Below are positions 42,828 to 54,259 of a stretch of 64,000 nucleotides of DNA, piece by piece (position 1 is the first letter of the stretch; every line of letters begins with the position of its first letter). The stretch is taken from positions 4,030,001-4,094,000 of the forward strand of contig OZ004581.1 in the NCBI GenBank assembly GCA_963924555.1, written 5' to 3'. This DNA comes from Crambe crambe. Lineage: Eukaryota > Porifera > Demospongiae > Poecilosclerida > Crambeidae. Position numbers and translations under genes: made by a program. Under the pieces are notes generated by a model. The model was not told the origin of the DNA, searched no databases, and was given only the letters and a program-made list of their open reading frames with translations.

Positions 42828-44462
42828 CGTTGATGAAGGATCGGCTACGCCATATGCTTTCGGTAACTTGGCACTCTAATCTAGGCATTACTAGCTAATT
42901 TAAGCTACTACGAACTATTTTTGGGCATCAAAGGCCGATGGAGACCCAAAAGCCATAGTTAACGGATATACACAATTTATAAATACCTCGTTATGCCCCT
43001 GTACTCTATTAGGGTCTCTGCATCGGGGTGGATGAATACAGCTGATGTCTGTCTCTGTAGAGCTCGAGTGTGCTTGTCCTTTGGTATGATTACTCTATGA
43101 GGCTGTGAAAAAATTTAGAGATGGGATCACAGCCAGGTCCCATAAGTGACTCACTGTTGCTAGGTATTTATCATTAGTCCAGTGTTGCATGAATGCTCCG
43201 AGATTAACAAGTAGTGCATCTGGAACATATAAGCTCAAGTGCCATTTTCGCGTACGAAAATGGCACTTTTAAAAATTCTTATTGCACCTTATTTATTACT
43301 TGGCTTAAATCAATTAACTCTGCATCAGTCTTGCTTGTTTTCTATCTATGATTTTTAAAGTGCACTCTTTTATGTTCGCAAATCTCTCGCGATATTAAAA
43401 TTAAGCTGGATACCATTCCTGTATTTGTATTGTATTATAAGACCTTGTTCAAATTCCATTTTTCATAGTTAATTTTCAAACTTACACTCCTGCTATTGTA
43501 CGCACTAGTCAATGGATTTTTATTTCATTCTCGATCAGTTATTTCCACATGCACACTCATACGTACATAGATCGCTCGCTATATTATTTTTAGAAGGCTG
43601 TATACGTGCCAGCATTACAAACTGTACAGATACTTACTCCATCAGCACTAGCTCTTCCAGATCAGTATCATTCAGCTCATTATAAAAAAATTACATAATT
43701 ATTAACTTGTTTACCAGTTAGAAAGATAATAGTATCAAAAAGTGACTAAAATTATGAATTACTCTTTCAACTGCACCTCAGGTTTCAGACCGTAAAACTT
43801 AACATGTTATCTCTATTGTTATATGATGCTGAATTGCATAAACAAGTATCGTGTGAAAAGTTCAAGAAAAATTTATTTCGGAAAAGTAGGGATGGTTCGT
43901 TTGGTTCAAGGAAATTCAACGAAGGGAGTTAAATTTAGTCGAGTTAACCATCAACGAAGGAAACATTTTTATATTCTTCCAAGTACATTTTAGACTCGAA
44001 CTGGTTTGGCAGGTTTATCTGGATCTGAATCGCTGGGCGCATAACCACAGCCATCGCTGGTCAGTATTATGGCCAAATCAATCAGCTTTGGATTTTCAAA
44101 ACTACAGCTAGGCAACTAGCTAACTGTACTCAAATTCAAGAATGTGCAATCATAGATATGGTACAATAAAAATTTAATGGCATTTATCAGAGTATGCTCG
44201 GTAGTTAAAATAGTCTCAAATTAAAACTAAAAGTTGTAAATCATGCCTAGCATCTTTCTCAGACCAAATGCTTGCTTTTTATGCAAAGAGGAGCACTTTT
44301 TTCCGCGTAATCTCGCGTAGCCAAGTTTTTACATGCGGGGACAACTTTCACGCAGCGGGGGCATTATTCTGGGGGACAATTCACTAGTAAGGGATAGTAC
44401 ACACTATGACACCGATTTTGAAATTTTCTAAGTCATTACCGCTGGCTGAATAAGTAGTCGTT
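42400..44462. repeat. Direct duplication unit 1
   Basis: Collinear with 45073-48060. Shared landmarks: AAGAAAGAAGTAAATTAT, GTTGATGAAGGATCGGCTAC, GCTGGATACCATTCCTG, TGTATACGTGCCAGCATTAC, GCCAAATCAATCAGCTTTGG, CTCGCGTAGCCAAG and AAGTAGTCGTTGCCGG. 43237-43268 is a 14-bp-stem hairpin (AAGTGCCATTTTCG/CGAAAATGGCACTT). No coding sequence recognised. Confidence 0.85.
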
Positions 44463-44463
44463 G

Positions 44464-45442
44464 CCGGTATCACGATTTATTCTGTTGCTGTTAAATTTTG
44501 TCGCGGCGACAAAATTTCACTGAAAATTGTGTCGCCATGCGATACAATTTACCGGGAGATTTTCGTCGCTCCTATGAGATAGTGTCGCGCATCCAACCCA
44601 AGGGAAGGGAAACAAACTCGCATGAGCATTTCGTTCTGCACACTCAGCAAAATAGAAAGTGATAATGATTTGCGTGCGTCACATTCCGTCATATTATTAC
44701 GCGCATGGAATAGTGCTACAATATGTATGCAGGTTAAAGAACTTCCCTTCCACTTTCTGAGCTTGATCAGGCCCTGATGCTATTAGCACTCACAGCTTGA
44801 GCACAAGCACGATCACTACTGGGCTTTCCAAAGGCACAATAGCTGCTGTGTAGTCTCACAGCCGACCCTTCAGCGGCACAACTAGCTAACTCCATGAAAC
44901 TTCTTATGGCTTAGTAGCTAGAGCAAGCAGCTACTCTTTCTGGCAGCTTGCTCTCTAGTTTATGTCCGAATGACTAAACTTACACGCTATTTTTTAATTA
45001 TTCATTTTACACCTAATTATAGGTCCAAAAATTCATGGATAAGTAGAACGAAACGTTTATGCGAGTTTCACTAAGAAAGAAGTAAATTATGCATTTGATA
45101 AAATTGGCAAGATTATCCATTTTCGAAGCCAAGACCTGCAAAGCCCTGTTTATCACTTTAAATGAATCCCCCTCTTTCTTTCGTCAAACACCCACCAGTT
45201 ACTAGCTAAGTAAGGTAATTCAGTTGGAAATTTCGGGGGGGGGGGGAAAATATAAGTTTCTTATTTCTGAATGGAAGCAGATAGCTTGAAATAGGCTGTA
45301 ATGTGTATAACAAGCAAACGATAATTAGTGGGTTGGGGTAATTGTGGCAAAACAAAGCGTAAAATCTTAATAATCTCCAATTAGTGGTGAAATTTTGTCG
45401 CCGCGACAAAATTTCACAGCGATAGAATAAACAGCAACACCG
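44464..45442. mobile_element. TIR element Q family, copy 3
   Basis: Starts CCGGTATCACGATTTATTCT with GTCGCGGCGACAAAATTTCA and ends with the complement at GCAACACCGG. The right interior shares GGTAATTCAGTTGGAAATTTC with copy 2. It lies exactly at the junction between duplication units 1 and 2. Confidence 0.75.
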
Positions 45443-48060
45443 GCGTTGATGAAGGATCGGCTACGCCATACGCTTTCGGTGACTTGGTACTCTAATCTAG
45501 GCATTACTAAATAAAAACCTAATTTAAGCTACTAAGAACTATTTCTAGGGCATCAAAGGACCTGAAGCTTTGAAATTTCTCTCATGGAGACCAAAAAGCC
45601 ATAGTCGACGGATATACACAAATCAAATAATTTACAAATGCCGCGTTATGCCCCTGTACCCGGTCAGAGTAAGCGCAAGTCAATAAAATTGACCTCGAAT
45701 TCATTAGTATAACACCTTTAAACATGCCTAGATGAGAGATAACCATCATTTGTGAACATATATCTAGTTTGCAGTAACATTCTTTAAATTAATGAATTTC
45801 ACGTTCGTATTTGCGCGTACGCAAATGGCACTTTTAAAAATATTATTTATTACTTAGTTTAAACATAGATATACTAGACTACGTACACAGGATTGGAAAC
45901 AGGTCACGTGCGCCCATAACGACAATACGTGTAGGCAGCTGTTCGTGCTAAATTGCCCCAAACAAACAGGGGAGGAGAAGTAGTGTGCCAAATTTCTGCT
46001 AAACTATAGCCAATTGGTAAGTTCAAAGAATGCAAAGAGTGGGCTAGTATAGTGCTAAACAAGCATAGTTCTTAAAAAGGCTGGTTTCTCAAGTGTTAGA
46101 GGGTATAATTGCGAGTAACAATGGTAGTTCGACTTTGTGGACCTCTGGAGCTTGGATGTTAAAAGTATAGTCTCTTTTTTCCCACTAATCTGATCTGTTA
46201 GGTAGTGATCATTTATATGTACATATGTACTTTTTAAAGGTGCCTGTAAAAAAATCATGTCGATGTTACTGTTTCTTCAGATTACCCATGGTTGGCTGTC
46301 AAGAAAAGCTATAGTAAAGAAGGATACTATAATGTAACAACTAATACTGTCACTTTACACATATTTCCTTTCATATTATAATAAAAAAATGATAATAACA
46401 AGTACTGATAGTGCACTGCTGAACATCCAATTCATTGAGAGATTTGTTGTGATATACTTGTTTTGAGGGATCAAGATGAAGAGTAAAGCTGCCCCAGTGT
46501 ATCCTTTCCTGCCCCTGATACAAGAAGGTATCTCATCTCCTCATATAAGAACAATAACATAGTGAAATGGCTTCTTAAACCATCAATGGCAAATGGCATG
46601 TCATCTCCACCCCTGCACAAAATTAAAACTACTTGAGTACATATGGTCAACTAGTATCTTTCATTTTATACCAAAAGTAAGGCAGCTAGACTTCTATTTT
46701 AGTAGTAGGAGTGCCACAAAACTTTTCAGTCACCTGTTTCCACGTTTTTCTTCCATAGCAACAGTAAATAGACTAAACTGACATGATAAACTACTACAGC
46801 TATAGGTCATTGAGCCTTTTCACTTATAATCATAATTATTGCTGCGCTAAATACCTTGCCTTTCATCCTCTTTCTTATTTTGTGTAAGATTTCTCTGTTC
46901 GCCAGGTACCTACACGGATGGTCTATAAATTCTATGCGCGCATGCCCTGTTTCCAATCCTGTGTACGTAGTCTAGTATATCTATGGTTTAAATCAATACT
47001 GCATCAGTTTTGCCTGTTTTCTATGATTTTTAAGTGCGCTCTTTCACGTTCGCAAATCTCGCGATGTTTTAAGCTGGATACCATTCCTGAATTATAAGAA
47101 CTTGTTCAAATTCCATTATCCATAGTTAATTTTCAAACTTACACTCTTGCTATTATACGCACTAGTCAATGGACCATTCTCGATCAATTATTTCCACATG
47201 CGCATTCACACGTACATGAATCGCTCGCTATATTATTTTTAGAAGGCTGTATACGTGCCAGCATTACAAACTGTACAGATACTTACTCCATCCAGGTATC
47301 ATTCAGCTAATTATAAAAAAATTACATAACTACAATTAACTTGTTTATAGGTAGGATCGCACTATTTAGAAAGAAAATAATATCAAAAAAGGGATGAACT
47401 ATTCTAAATTATGAATTACTCTTTCAACCGAACCTCAGTTTTCAGACAGTAAAAGTTAACATGTTATCTCCATTGTTATGTGATGTTGAATTGCATAAAC
47501 AAGTCGTATCGTCTGACAAAATTCAACAAAGAGACGAGTTAAACATCAACAATAAATTCGAAGGAAACATTTCCATACTCTTCCAAGTACATTTTAGACT
47601 TAAACTGGTTTGGCATGTGATCGGGCAGAACTGCTGGTTAGTCTGGATCTGAATCGCTGGGCGCACAACCACAGCGATCCCTGATCAATATTATGGCCAA
47701 ATCAATCAGCTTTGGATTTTCAAAATTACTAGCTAGCTATAGCTACTCAAATTTAATAATGTACAATCAAAGATAAAAATTTAATGGCTATAGTAGTCTG
47801 AGTATGCTCGGTAGTTAAAATAAAACTGGATGTAAATCATGCCTAGCATCTTTATCAGACCAACTGCTTGCCTTTTTATGCAAAGAGGAGTACTTTTTTT
47901 TTCACGTAATCTCGCGTAGCCAAGTTTTTACATGGGGGGACAACTTTCACGCAACAGGGACATTATTCCAGGAGGATAATTCACTAGTGAGGGAGTGTAC
48001 TCACTATGGCACCGACTTTGAAATTTTCTAAGTCACTACTGCGGCTGAATAAGCAGTCGT
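45073..48060. repeat. Direct duplication unit 2
   Basis: Partner of 42400-44462, enlarged by the 1122-bp insertion at 45864-46985. The last shared block is AAGCAGTCGTTGCCGG near 48050. Confidence 0.85.
45864..46985. mobile_element. Non-autonomous DNA transposon with 7-bp target duplication
   Basis: Ends CATAGATATACTAGACTACG and its complement form a ~40-bp near-perfect TIR (continuing TACACAGGATTGGAAACAGG). GTTTAAA flanks both sides (45857-45863, 46986-46992). The uninterrupted paralogous site in duplication unit 1 (~43305, GGCTTAAATCA) lacks the insert. 1122 bp, no transposase. A TIR-like piece TTCCAATCCTGTGTATGTACG also occurs at ~57209. Confidence 0.9.
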
Positions 48061-49497
48061 TGCCGGTGGAATAGCCTTGATCATGATGATTTTTAGCTAT
48101 TGAATTTTCCGTCCACCACGGTTTTATGGCTGAATATCTAACTAGTTGAAGCCTTGTAGTCTATATTAGTCAAAGTTCCAAACTTGGTCAGAATTTTGTT
48201 CAAGGATCATAATTTTGATCTATAAGGAATTTTTTGGGGTTGAATAATGAAATGATTCACTGAAACTGCTCCTACATAGAAAATTGTTCTGCCACTTTGT
48301 TCTGGATTTCCTGTACCGGGTCATATATAAACTTTGCATCCCTTTTAAGAATTTTTAAATTGCAATCACAAGCCATTCTCGTATGCTTAAATGAGAACTT
48401 AAAAATTATCTATCAATTTTAAATAGAGGAACCAAGGCCGAGATCTCTTAGAATTTACAGTAAACTAGATGTTCGCTCGCAACCAATTTGCCTACGCACG
48501 ATTGCGCACTAGAAATTAAAATATAAAAATTAGAGAAAAACAATTTGGAATTAAATTGAGTGATTATGTTTGTACTATCACATTATGTATGAAATATAGT
48601 AAGTACAATAATGATATAAAATTTAAAACAGTAAGTTTATATTTTTACCATAATTTATGAATAATTGTGGCACTCGAGGCAGAGGTCATTGACCATTGTT
48701 ATACTATATTTGATAAAGAAAAATTCTATATTTTAAGGCAATAGCTTGTGATCACGTTTGTACGCGTGAAAAGTTAAATTATGAAAAGAAATTTAAGAAA
48801 TAAATTTTTAATAAGATTTAAAATTAAAACTATCTTTAAGTAAAAAATCGGTTTAATTATTAATTACGCTTGTAAAGTTGGAACTTTACATCTTTAAACT
48901 TGTCTATATTTTCTTAGAATTCATGAACAAGATCCAGGCTGAATCCATTATTTGAAAAAATTCGAAAGGCAGAAAGTTGTAAAGTGTCAAGATAAAAGAT
49001 AACTTTGACTAAAACGCTAATAAAGTTTGATCGACTGTCACGTATATATATATTTTTATTAAAGAATATAATATTTAAAGCCCAATCGCAAGCGATAAAT
49101 ATTTAAAATTTCATCGTATCATTACTTACATAGAGGAGGTTCATATAGTTGTGCCAAATTACTCTGAGTGAATTAAGGATTTATGACTTCGTCGAGGTAA
49201 TCCGTGCTCCTTTTGTTCATGTGCCCGAAAATTGGACAGGCGAAATCGTCTATATGAAGAACGGTGGCAACCGCCTCGCTACCTTGCTTTGTCCAATACT
49301 CTTATTCTTAAGCAACTATCGAATTCAGGTCTGTGTATGTTAGATAATGAAAGTTAACTACTAGCTACTATACAATGGATCAATTTAAAGCCAGGCTTAG
49401 AGGAAACGGCGGTGCTTCTGAGACCACTGAACAGAAAGAAAAAACAGAAAACAAAGGGGACTAAGAGAGAACCATGCGCATACAATTAATACCAGGA
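48061..49497. other. Very AT-rich stretch, no assigned gene
   Basis: 48420-49100 is strongly AT-rich with few CpG. An ORF at 49149-49343 (phrase APFVHVPENWTGEIVYMKNG) has better composition and ends before GTCTGTATG, which could be a donor; I cannot assign it. A 29-codon ORF starts at ATG 49375 (MDQFKARLRGNGGASETTEQ). Confidence 0.35.
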
Positions 49498-49538
49498 TCT
49501 CTCGGAGAGCGCGATAGCGCTCTATATGTAGGGATAGC
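49498..49538 (+). repeat. Palindromic transposon end (GAGAGCGC family), copy 3
   Basis: CTCTCGGAGAGCGCGATAGC then GCTCTATATGTAGGGATAGCC. No inverted partner was found nearby. Confidence 0.55.
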
Positions 49539-49782
49539 CATAAATGTAAAACGTTTCCGGATTTTAATTATCGTGGCAATACAATCACTGTAACCATATC
49601 AATGCTTAACGTGCGATCACTGACTAACCTTGTAGAGCTTGGTAACAAGCTTCTCATACTTCACCAGGGCCTTCTTGTATTGTAGCTCTCCATATGTATT
49701 GTGGTTCACGCATCCTTTTATTCACAAAAATCACTAAATTTAGTACCCATTAAATACAAAGAAATGCAAAATGGCATAGAAA

Positions 49783-50349
49783 TATAGCTAATAACTAGTG
49801 AAAAATATCTTAGGAGATATTATCATTATAGAAGAGATTCATCACTAAGACAGAAATGACCTGGGAGATTTTTTATTGCTAGTGCAATTTATTGGTGAGC
49901 GATTGTCTTTGTATAATCAGATATAGCTATACCACCTCTCCAATAACTACTTTATATGCAGCGACAATATATTCTGGCTGCAACAAAATATCCTAGGAGA
50001 TTAGGTCGCTCGCGACAGAATATCCTGTCGCTGCAACAGAATCTCCCAGTGATAAAATACCGGTGTCACAGTTTATCTTGTCGCTGGGAGATTTGACAAA
50101 ATATCCTAGGAAATTCTGTCGCGAGCGACCTAATCTCCTAGGATATTTCATCGTGCCAGGATATTTTTGCTGCATATAAAGTAGCTATTGGAGAGGTGGT
50201 ATAGCTATATCTGATTATACAAAGATAATCGCTCACCAACAAATTGCCCTACCAATAAAAAATCTCCTAAGTCGTTTCTGTCTTAGTGATCAATCTCTTC
50301 TATAATGATAATATCACGTAGGATATTTTTTCACTATTTATTAGCTATA
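49783..50349. mobile_element. Foldback element with ~200-bp arms
   Basis: Arms from TATAGCTAATAACTAGTGAA (49783) and its complement (to 50349) share CTCTCCAATAACTACTTTAT, GATATAGCTATACCACC and AGGTCGCTCGCGACAGAAT. The centre reads ACCGGTGTCACAGTTTATCT followed by TGTCGCTGGGAGAT, clearly related to the ends of the Q family. It sits immediately upstream of the ZU5 exon. Confidence 0.88.
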
Positions 50350-53300
50350 GCTAGTGTTTGATGAAAATCCAACTATCACGTTGTCCACAGATACGGTGAA
50401 CTTTGAGGATGTGGGCGTATCTGTATCGATATCAAAGCAAGAGCTGGATCAAGGGAGTGAAATGGAAGTATTCATTCATCCCTATGTGACTGGATCCTTC
50501 ATACTGCCAGACGGTTACAAGCTGGCTAGTCCTACCTACCTCATACAACTTATTACAAAGGGAAAATTGCAAAATAATGTGATAGTGCATATCCAGCACT
50601 ATGTTAGTCTGGAGAGTAAATAAGATTGTGAAGACATGGCATTCCTTGTTGCCGGCACCATCCCCAAGTACAGAGAATCCAACCCAGTTTATGCCTTTCG
50701 AAAGATAGAGGGACCTTCAATGTGGGAGACAGATTTGGAACATTTGCTTTGGTTAGGAGAATCAGATGTAGAGAGAATAAAAGGTATTTAATGTGATGAT
50801 GAAAGAGTAGTGTCATTATGCCTTTGATTTTATAATGTAGGCCTACTGCTTTTTTTAAGCATCAAATTGTGTCTCATCCATGTACTCTGCTAGTCATAAA
50901 TAAACCATTACATGCATAGCTACCTTCAGGTAGACCAGGTGGTTCAAACAAACATAAAATACTGCTATTGTATGAAGACCTGTGTCAGTAATGCGAAGAG
51001 ATCTCACTGAGTAGAGAATTTTTTCTGTTTCACAATAAATATGTTACAATGAAGTGGGAATTGGGCAATTAGTCACGTAACAACGTTCATTTAATGAAGC
51101 ACTGTTCCTGACTATGTACACTGCAACACTGTATTATGATTCAGTGCATGATAATAATTTATGTATTTTTATTGTAGCACCCCTGACAAATCTCCAATGA
51201 GAAAGGAAAAAATATCTTTACTGGAAAGATGGCACTTGGTGATACTGAGATTATTCTGGAGACAACAGATGATCAAGGATGGGATATAGAGAGTCAAGTA
51301 TGTTAATGTAATGTGGATAATCACGAAAGAAAAAATTTAAAAGCTCTATTATTCTTGCAGGACCATTCCATAACAAGATTTATGAATAGCATAATGATAT
51401 GGAGTACAATTTAAAAGATTAACATTCATTAGATCACAAAGAAGAGCATTCACCTTCCTGAAGAGGACATTGTCTTTAACCACCACACATTACAATTTCT
51501 GGACGTAAAACTTCTTCTACCTACACTAATCCACCAGAACTTCACGTGATTGGAATAGATGAAGAGTGCAGCTTCAGCCTTTCAGTTGCAGGTGATAATA
51601 TAGAACTCCAAAGTGCAAAACCCGTACCTTGTTTCTGGTGAATACAAAATCCAATGATTGTGTATTAATTTACTCTAATCGTGCACTTATTTATTGATTT
51701 ACTCTAATCATGACTCTTTCTGATGCATTATACCTTGGCTTGTGTGGTTACACACTACATGACCTTCATGAATACAGGGTAGGTCATGCGGGTGATATCA
51801 TGTGAATACAGGGTACAAGATAGGTGACGTCATGTGTGGGTTGGTGGCTTATAATGGTACCTCACCTCTGTTACTATAAGGTAATAACAGGTGCAATGAT
51901 CATGAGTCCTGTACATACTTAAATTCAAGGTAGGAATTGTGGTCATCTTAAAGTTTACTGTCTCCTTCTATGTGTAGATGAGAACTTGATAGAAAATACT
52001 GATGAGAACTTGATAGAAAATACTGATGACAGTGAGCTCAGTAAGTGGTCCAAGGTGACTTAATAATGTGAGGTAAATATTCTGTACCTGCATATTATTA
52101 TGCAGATCCTGATGATCACGGAGATGTGTTGGACTCAGTAGAGACTCTTTCTACTCAGTGGAAGTGACTTTGTACTAAATTATGATTGCAGGGAACTGCA
52201 CTGAACAAATTCCAGCAGGACTACCCAAAAGATAGTATGTGTTTGGATCTTGCCTTGATGGAGTGACTGAAAATGAACTATAACCATCAGAAGTATGGGA
52301 GACCAACCTGGAAGAGGTTGGCTAAGGCTGTAGGAGAGCTAAGTCAGAGATGCAGTATCAATGATTTTTTTTTTTTTTGCTTCTTCTTACAATAATTCTG
52401 GGACACACCAGTTCCCTCAACTGCCCTATAACACTTATCAGGATAACATTATGTTCATAATAAGAGTAGATACTTTAGGAATAGATCCCATGACTCCATG
52501 CTTATGTAATAGGCTCATAATTTGTCTGTCCACCGAGCCAGTGTTTAATAATAATTGTTAAATGTCTCTGGAATACCGGTAGATAAGAGAATACATTCTG
52601 ATGTAAGCTTGGAAACATGCTCGATTCAGAGTAAAACTGGTTTTTCCTCCTCTTTTTGAGAATACCACATTAGCAACATACATATACAGCTTGCATTATT
52701 ATTCCTATAATGTGGTTGGTGCAGAGTAAAATGACTTTGTGCATTTCATGTAGATAATATCTTGCTGGAACTTATGGATCAGAGTTTGCTAAGCGAGTGC
52801 AACTATAAATATGACCTTGAAACTCCCATATAAATTAATCTATCCATTTAACAGCACCTACGAAATTACCAAAACAATCAAATATCTATTTACATTCACA
52901 TGATCCCTTGATCATTCACTATATCTGCTCTAACTTGGGCTCAAACTAAACTACAACTATCACAGGTAAAGAGAAAAATTTGGGAAAGGAGGTAGTTAAT
53001 TTCATAGACCTGCACGAAAATATCAATACAACCTACTATGGTAGTTATTAAAGCTAGCCTTTTCTACAAAGGCTGAGGTCACCTTGAAAGTTGGTATCCT
53101 AGTAGGGAAAATAGAGCCTTTGTGAGTGCATGTGTGTAGTGTATGGACGATGACCTGAAATGGATTCTTCATAGTTTCTTGTTCTGCTGCTGCAGCATTT
53201 AGAAAATGCTATCCCTAGGTGTTTGGCATTAGGATTATTTCTACAACTAGACACCCAATTACGTATGGTATCCTTGGGGTTCTGAGGCTAGATCAGTCAG

Positions 53301-53471
53301 ACCAGACTCGAGTTGCAAAAGGCCTGTGGGTTCCTAGACAAGCAAATTGAATCCACACTAATCGTGTTCATTAATTGCTTATACATACGCACATGGGTAT
53401 GGGAGGCCAAGCTGGAAGAAATTAGCTGAGGCTGTGAAGTATGCACTTTTTGAAAGTATCGCTAAAAAACA
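50350..53471 (+). pseudogene. ZU5/DEATH-domain gene, decayed
   Basis: Fragments of a ZU5-UPA-DEATH type protein (UNC5/PIDD/ankyrin-like layout; in sponges a large family thought to act in innate or apoptotic signalling). 50354-50782: ZU5-like beta-sandwich (ITLSTDTVNFEDVGVSVSIS; DGYKLASPTYLIQL; EDMAFLVAG) ending before GTATTT, with an in-frame TAA at 50621. 51230-51298: GDTEIILETTDDQGWDIES, a UPA-like piece. 52200-52345: DEATH domain (FQQDYPKD; KYGRPTWKRLAKAVGEL) with a TGA for the expected Trp after ALME. 53396-53471: second DEATH piece (YGRPSWKKLAEAVKYALFES) before GTAAG. Two DEATH pieces suggest a tandem duplication. Two nonsense codons and missing parts make it a pseudogene. The foldback element at 49783-50349 abuts its 5' end. 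Confidence 0.65.
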
Positions 53472-53584
53472 AAGTAAGTTTTTATAATGCAAGAATGCAA
53501 GTTTATCAATTTTCCTTTTTTTATATCAGCCTGCAAAGTTATGTAACGATTCTGCTATAACTATTATTGGAATTGACCCTCTGA

Positions 53585-54259
53585 ATTCTGTACCACTATT
53601 CACTGTATGTGATTGAAAATTATTTGAAATTGGATCCCAGATATCAAAATTATATTTTGTGTACAAGAGTCTCTACGCTGGCCAGAAGGAAGAGTAGTTT
53701 ATCACATCCGAATGACTCTACAGCAGGAAAGATCAAAGTAGCAATCAGAGAGTGGAGCGAGAAGACTTGTTTGACTTTCCAAGAAACAGAACATGCTGGA
53801 GAAGATACCCTGGTATTTCGTTCAGATGGCAAAGGTTGCTACACCAATACAGTGGGGTACACACAAGACTATCAGATAACAATCAATATACAAACACTTG
53901 GATGTGATTTTCATCATGTTATCCTGCATGAAATAGGCCATGCAATTGGACTATGGCATGAACATACCAGACCCAATCGAGACTTGTACATCAAGATCAA
54001 CAAAGAAAATATACCTCAAGGGTACCTGAGTCAATTTAAAAGGCGTACCAGGTCTGAAGTGAATACATATGAACTGGGATATGATTATGGTTCGATCATG
54101 CACTACAACCAAAAGGCATTTAGTAAAAATGGGAGGAATACAATCGATATTATAAATTATTTAGTGTATTGGTCTCAAGGAAGCCCATACCTCGGAAGAA
54201 TTCAACATTTAAGTGTGAGTGACCGTGTAACAGTCAACAAACCCTATGGATGCAATTAA
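53585..54259 (+). CDS. Astacin-family zinc metalloprotease, catalytic exon
   Basis: The open frame runs from just after a stop at 53582 to TAA at 54259. No ATG is near its start (first plausible codon GTG 53609), so upstream exons with signal peptide and propeptide are expected or lost. Seen: KIKVAIREWSEKTCLTFQE (astacin N-half), the zinc site HEIGHAIGLWHEHTRPNRD (three His, catalytic Glu, family Glu), and the Met-turn YDYGSIMHYN with zinc-ligand Tyr context. It ends RVTVNKPYGCN at the usual domain border. About 200 residues, normal for the catalytic domain. Secreted or membrane proteolysis of matrix or peptides is the family role. No MAM, EGF or CUB domain follows. No break is visible, so it may be functional or a truncated copy. 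Confidence 0.8.
   Translation: MLYHYSLYVIENYLKLDPRYQNYILCTRVSTLARRKSSLSHPNDSTAGKIKVAIREWSEKTCLTFQETEHAGEDTLVFRSDGKGCYTNTVGYTQDYQITINIQTLGCDFHHVILHEIGHAIGLWHEHTRPNRDLYIKINKENIPQGYLSQFKRRTRSEVNTYELGYDYGSIMHYNQKAFSKNGRNTIDIINYLVYWSQGSPYLGRIQHLSVSDRVTVNKPYGCN

Noticed and set aside
48420-49140. Nuclear copy of mitochondrial DNA
   Set aside because: AT-rich, but I found no rRNA, tRNA or mitochondrial protein sequence in it.
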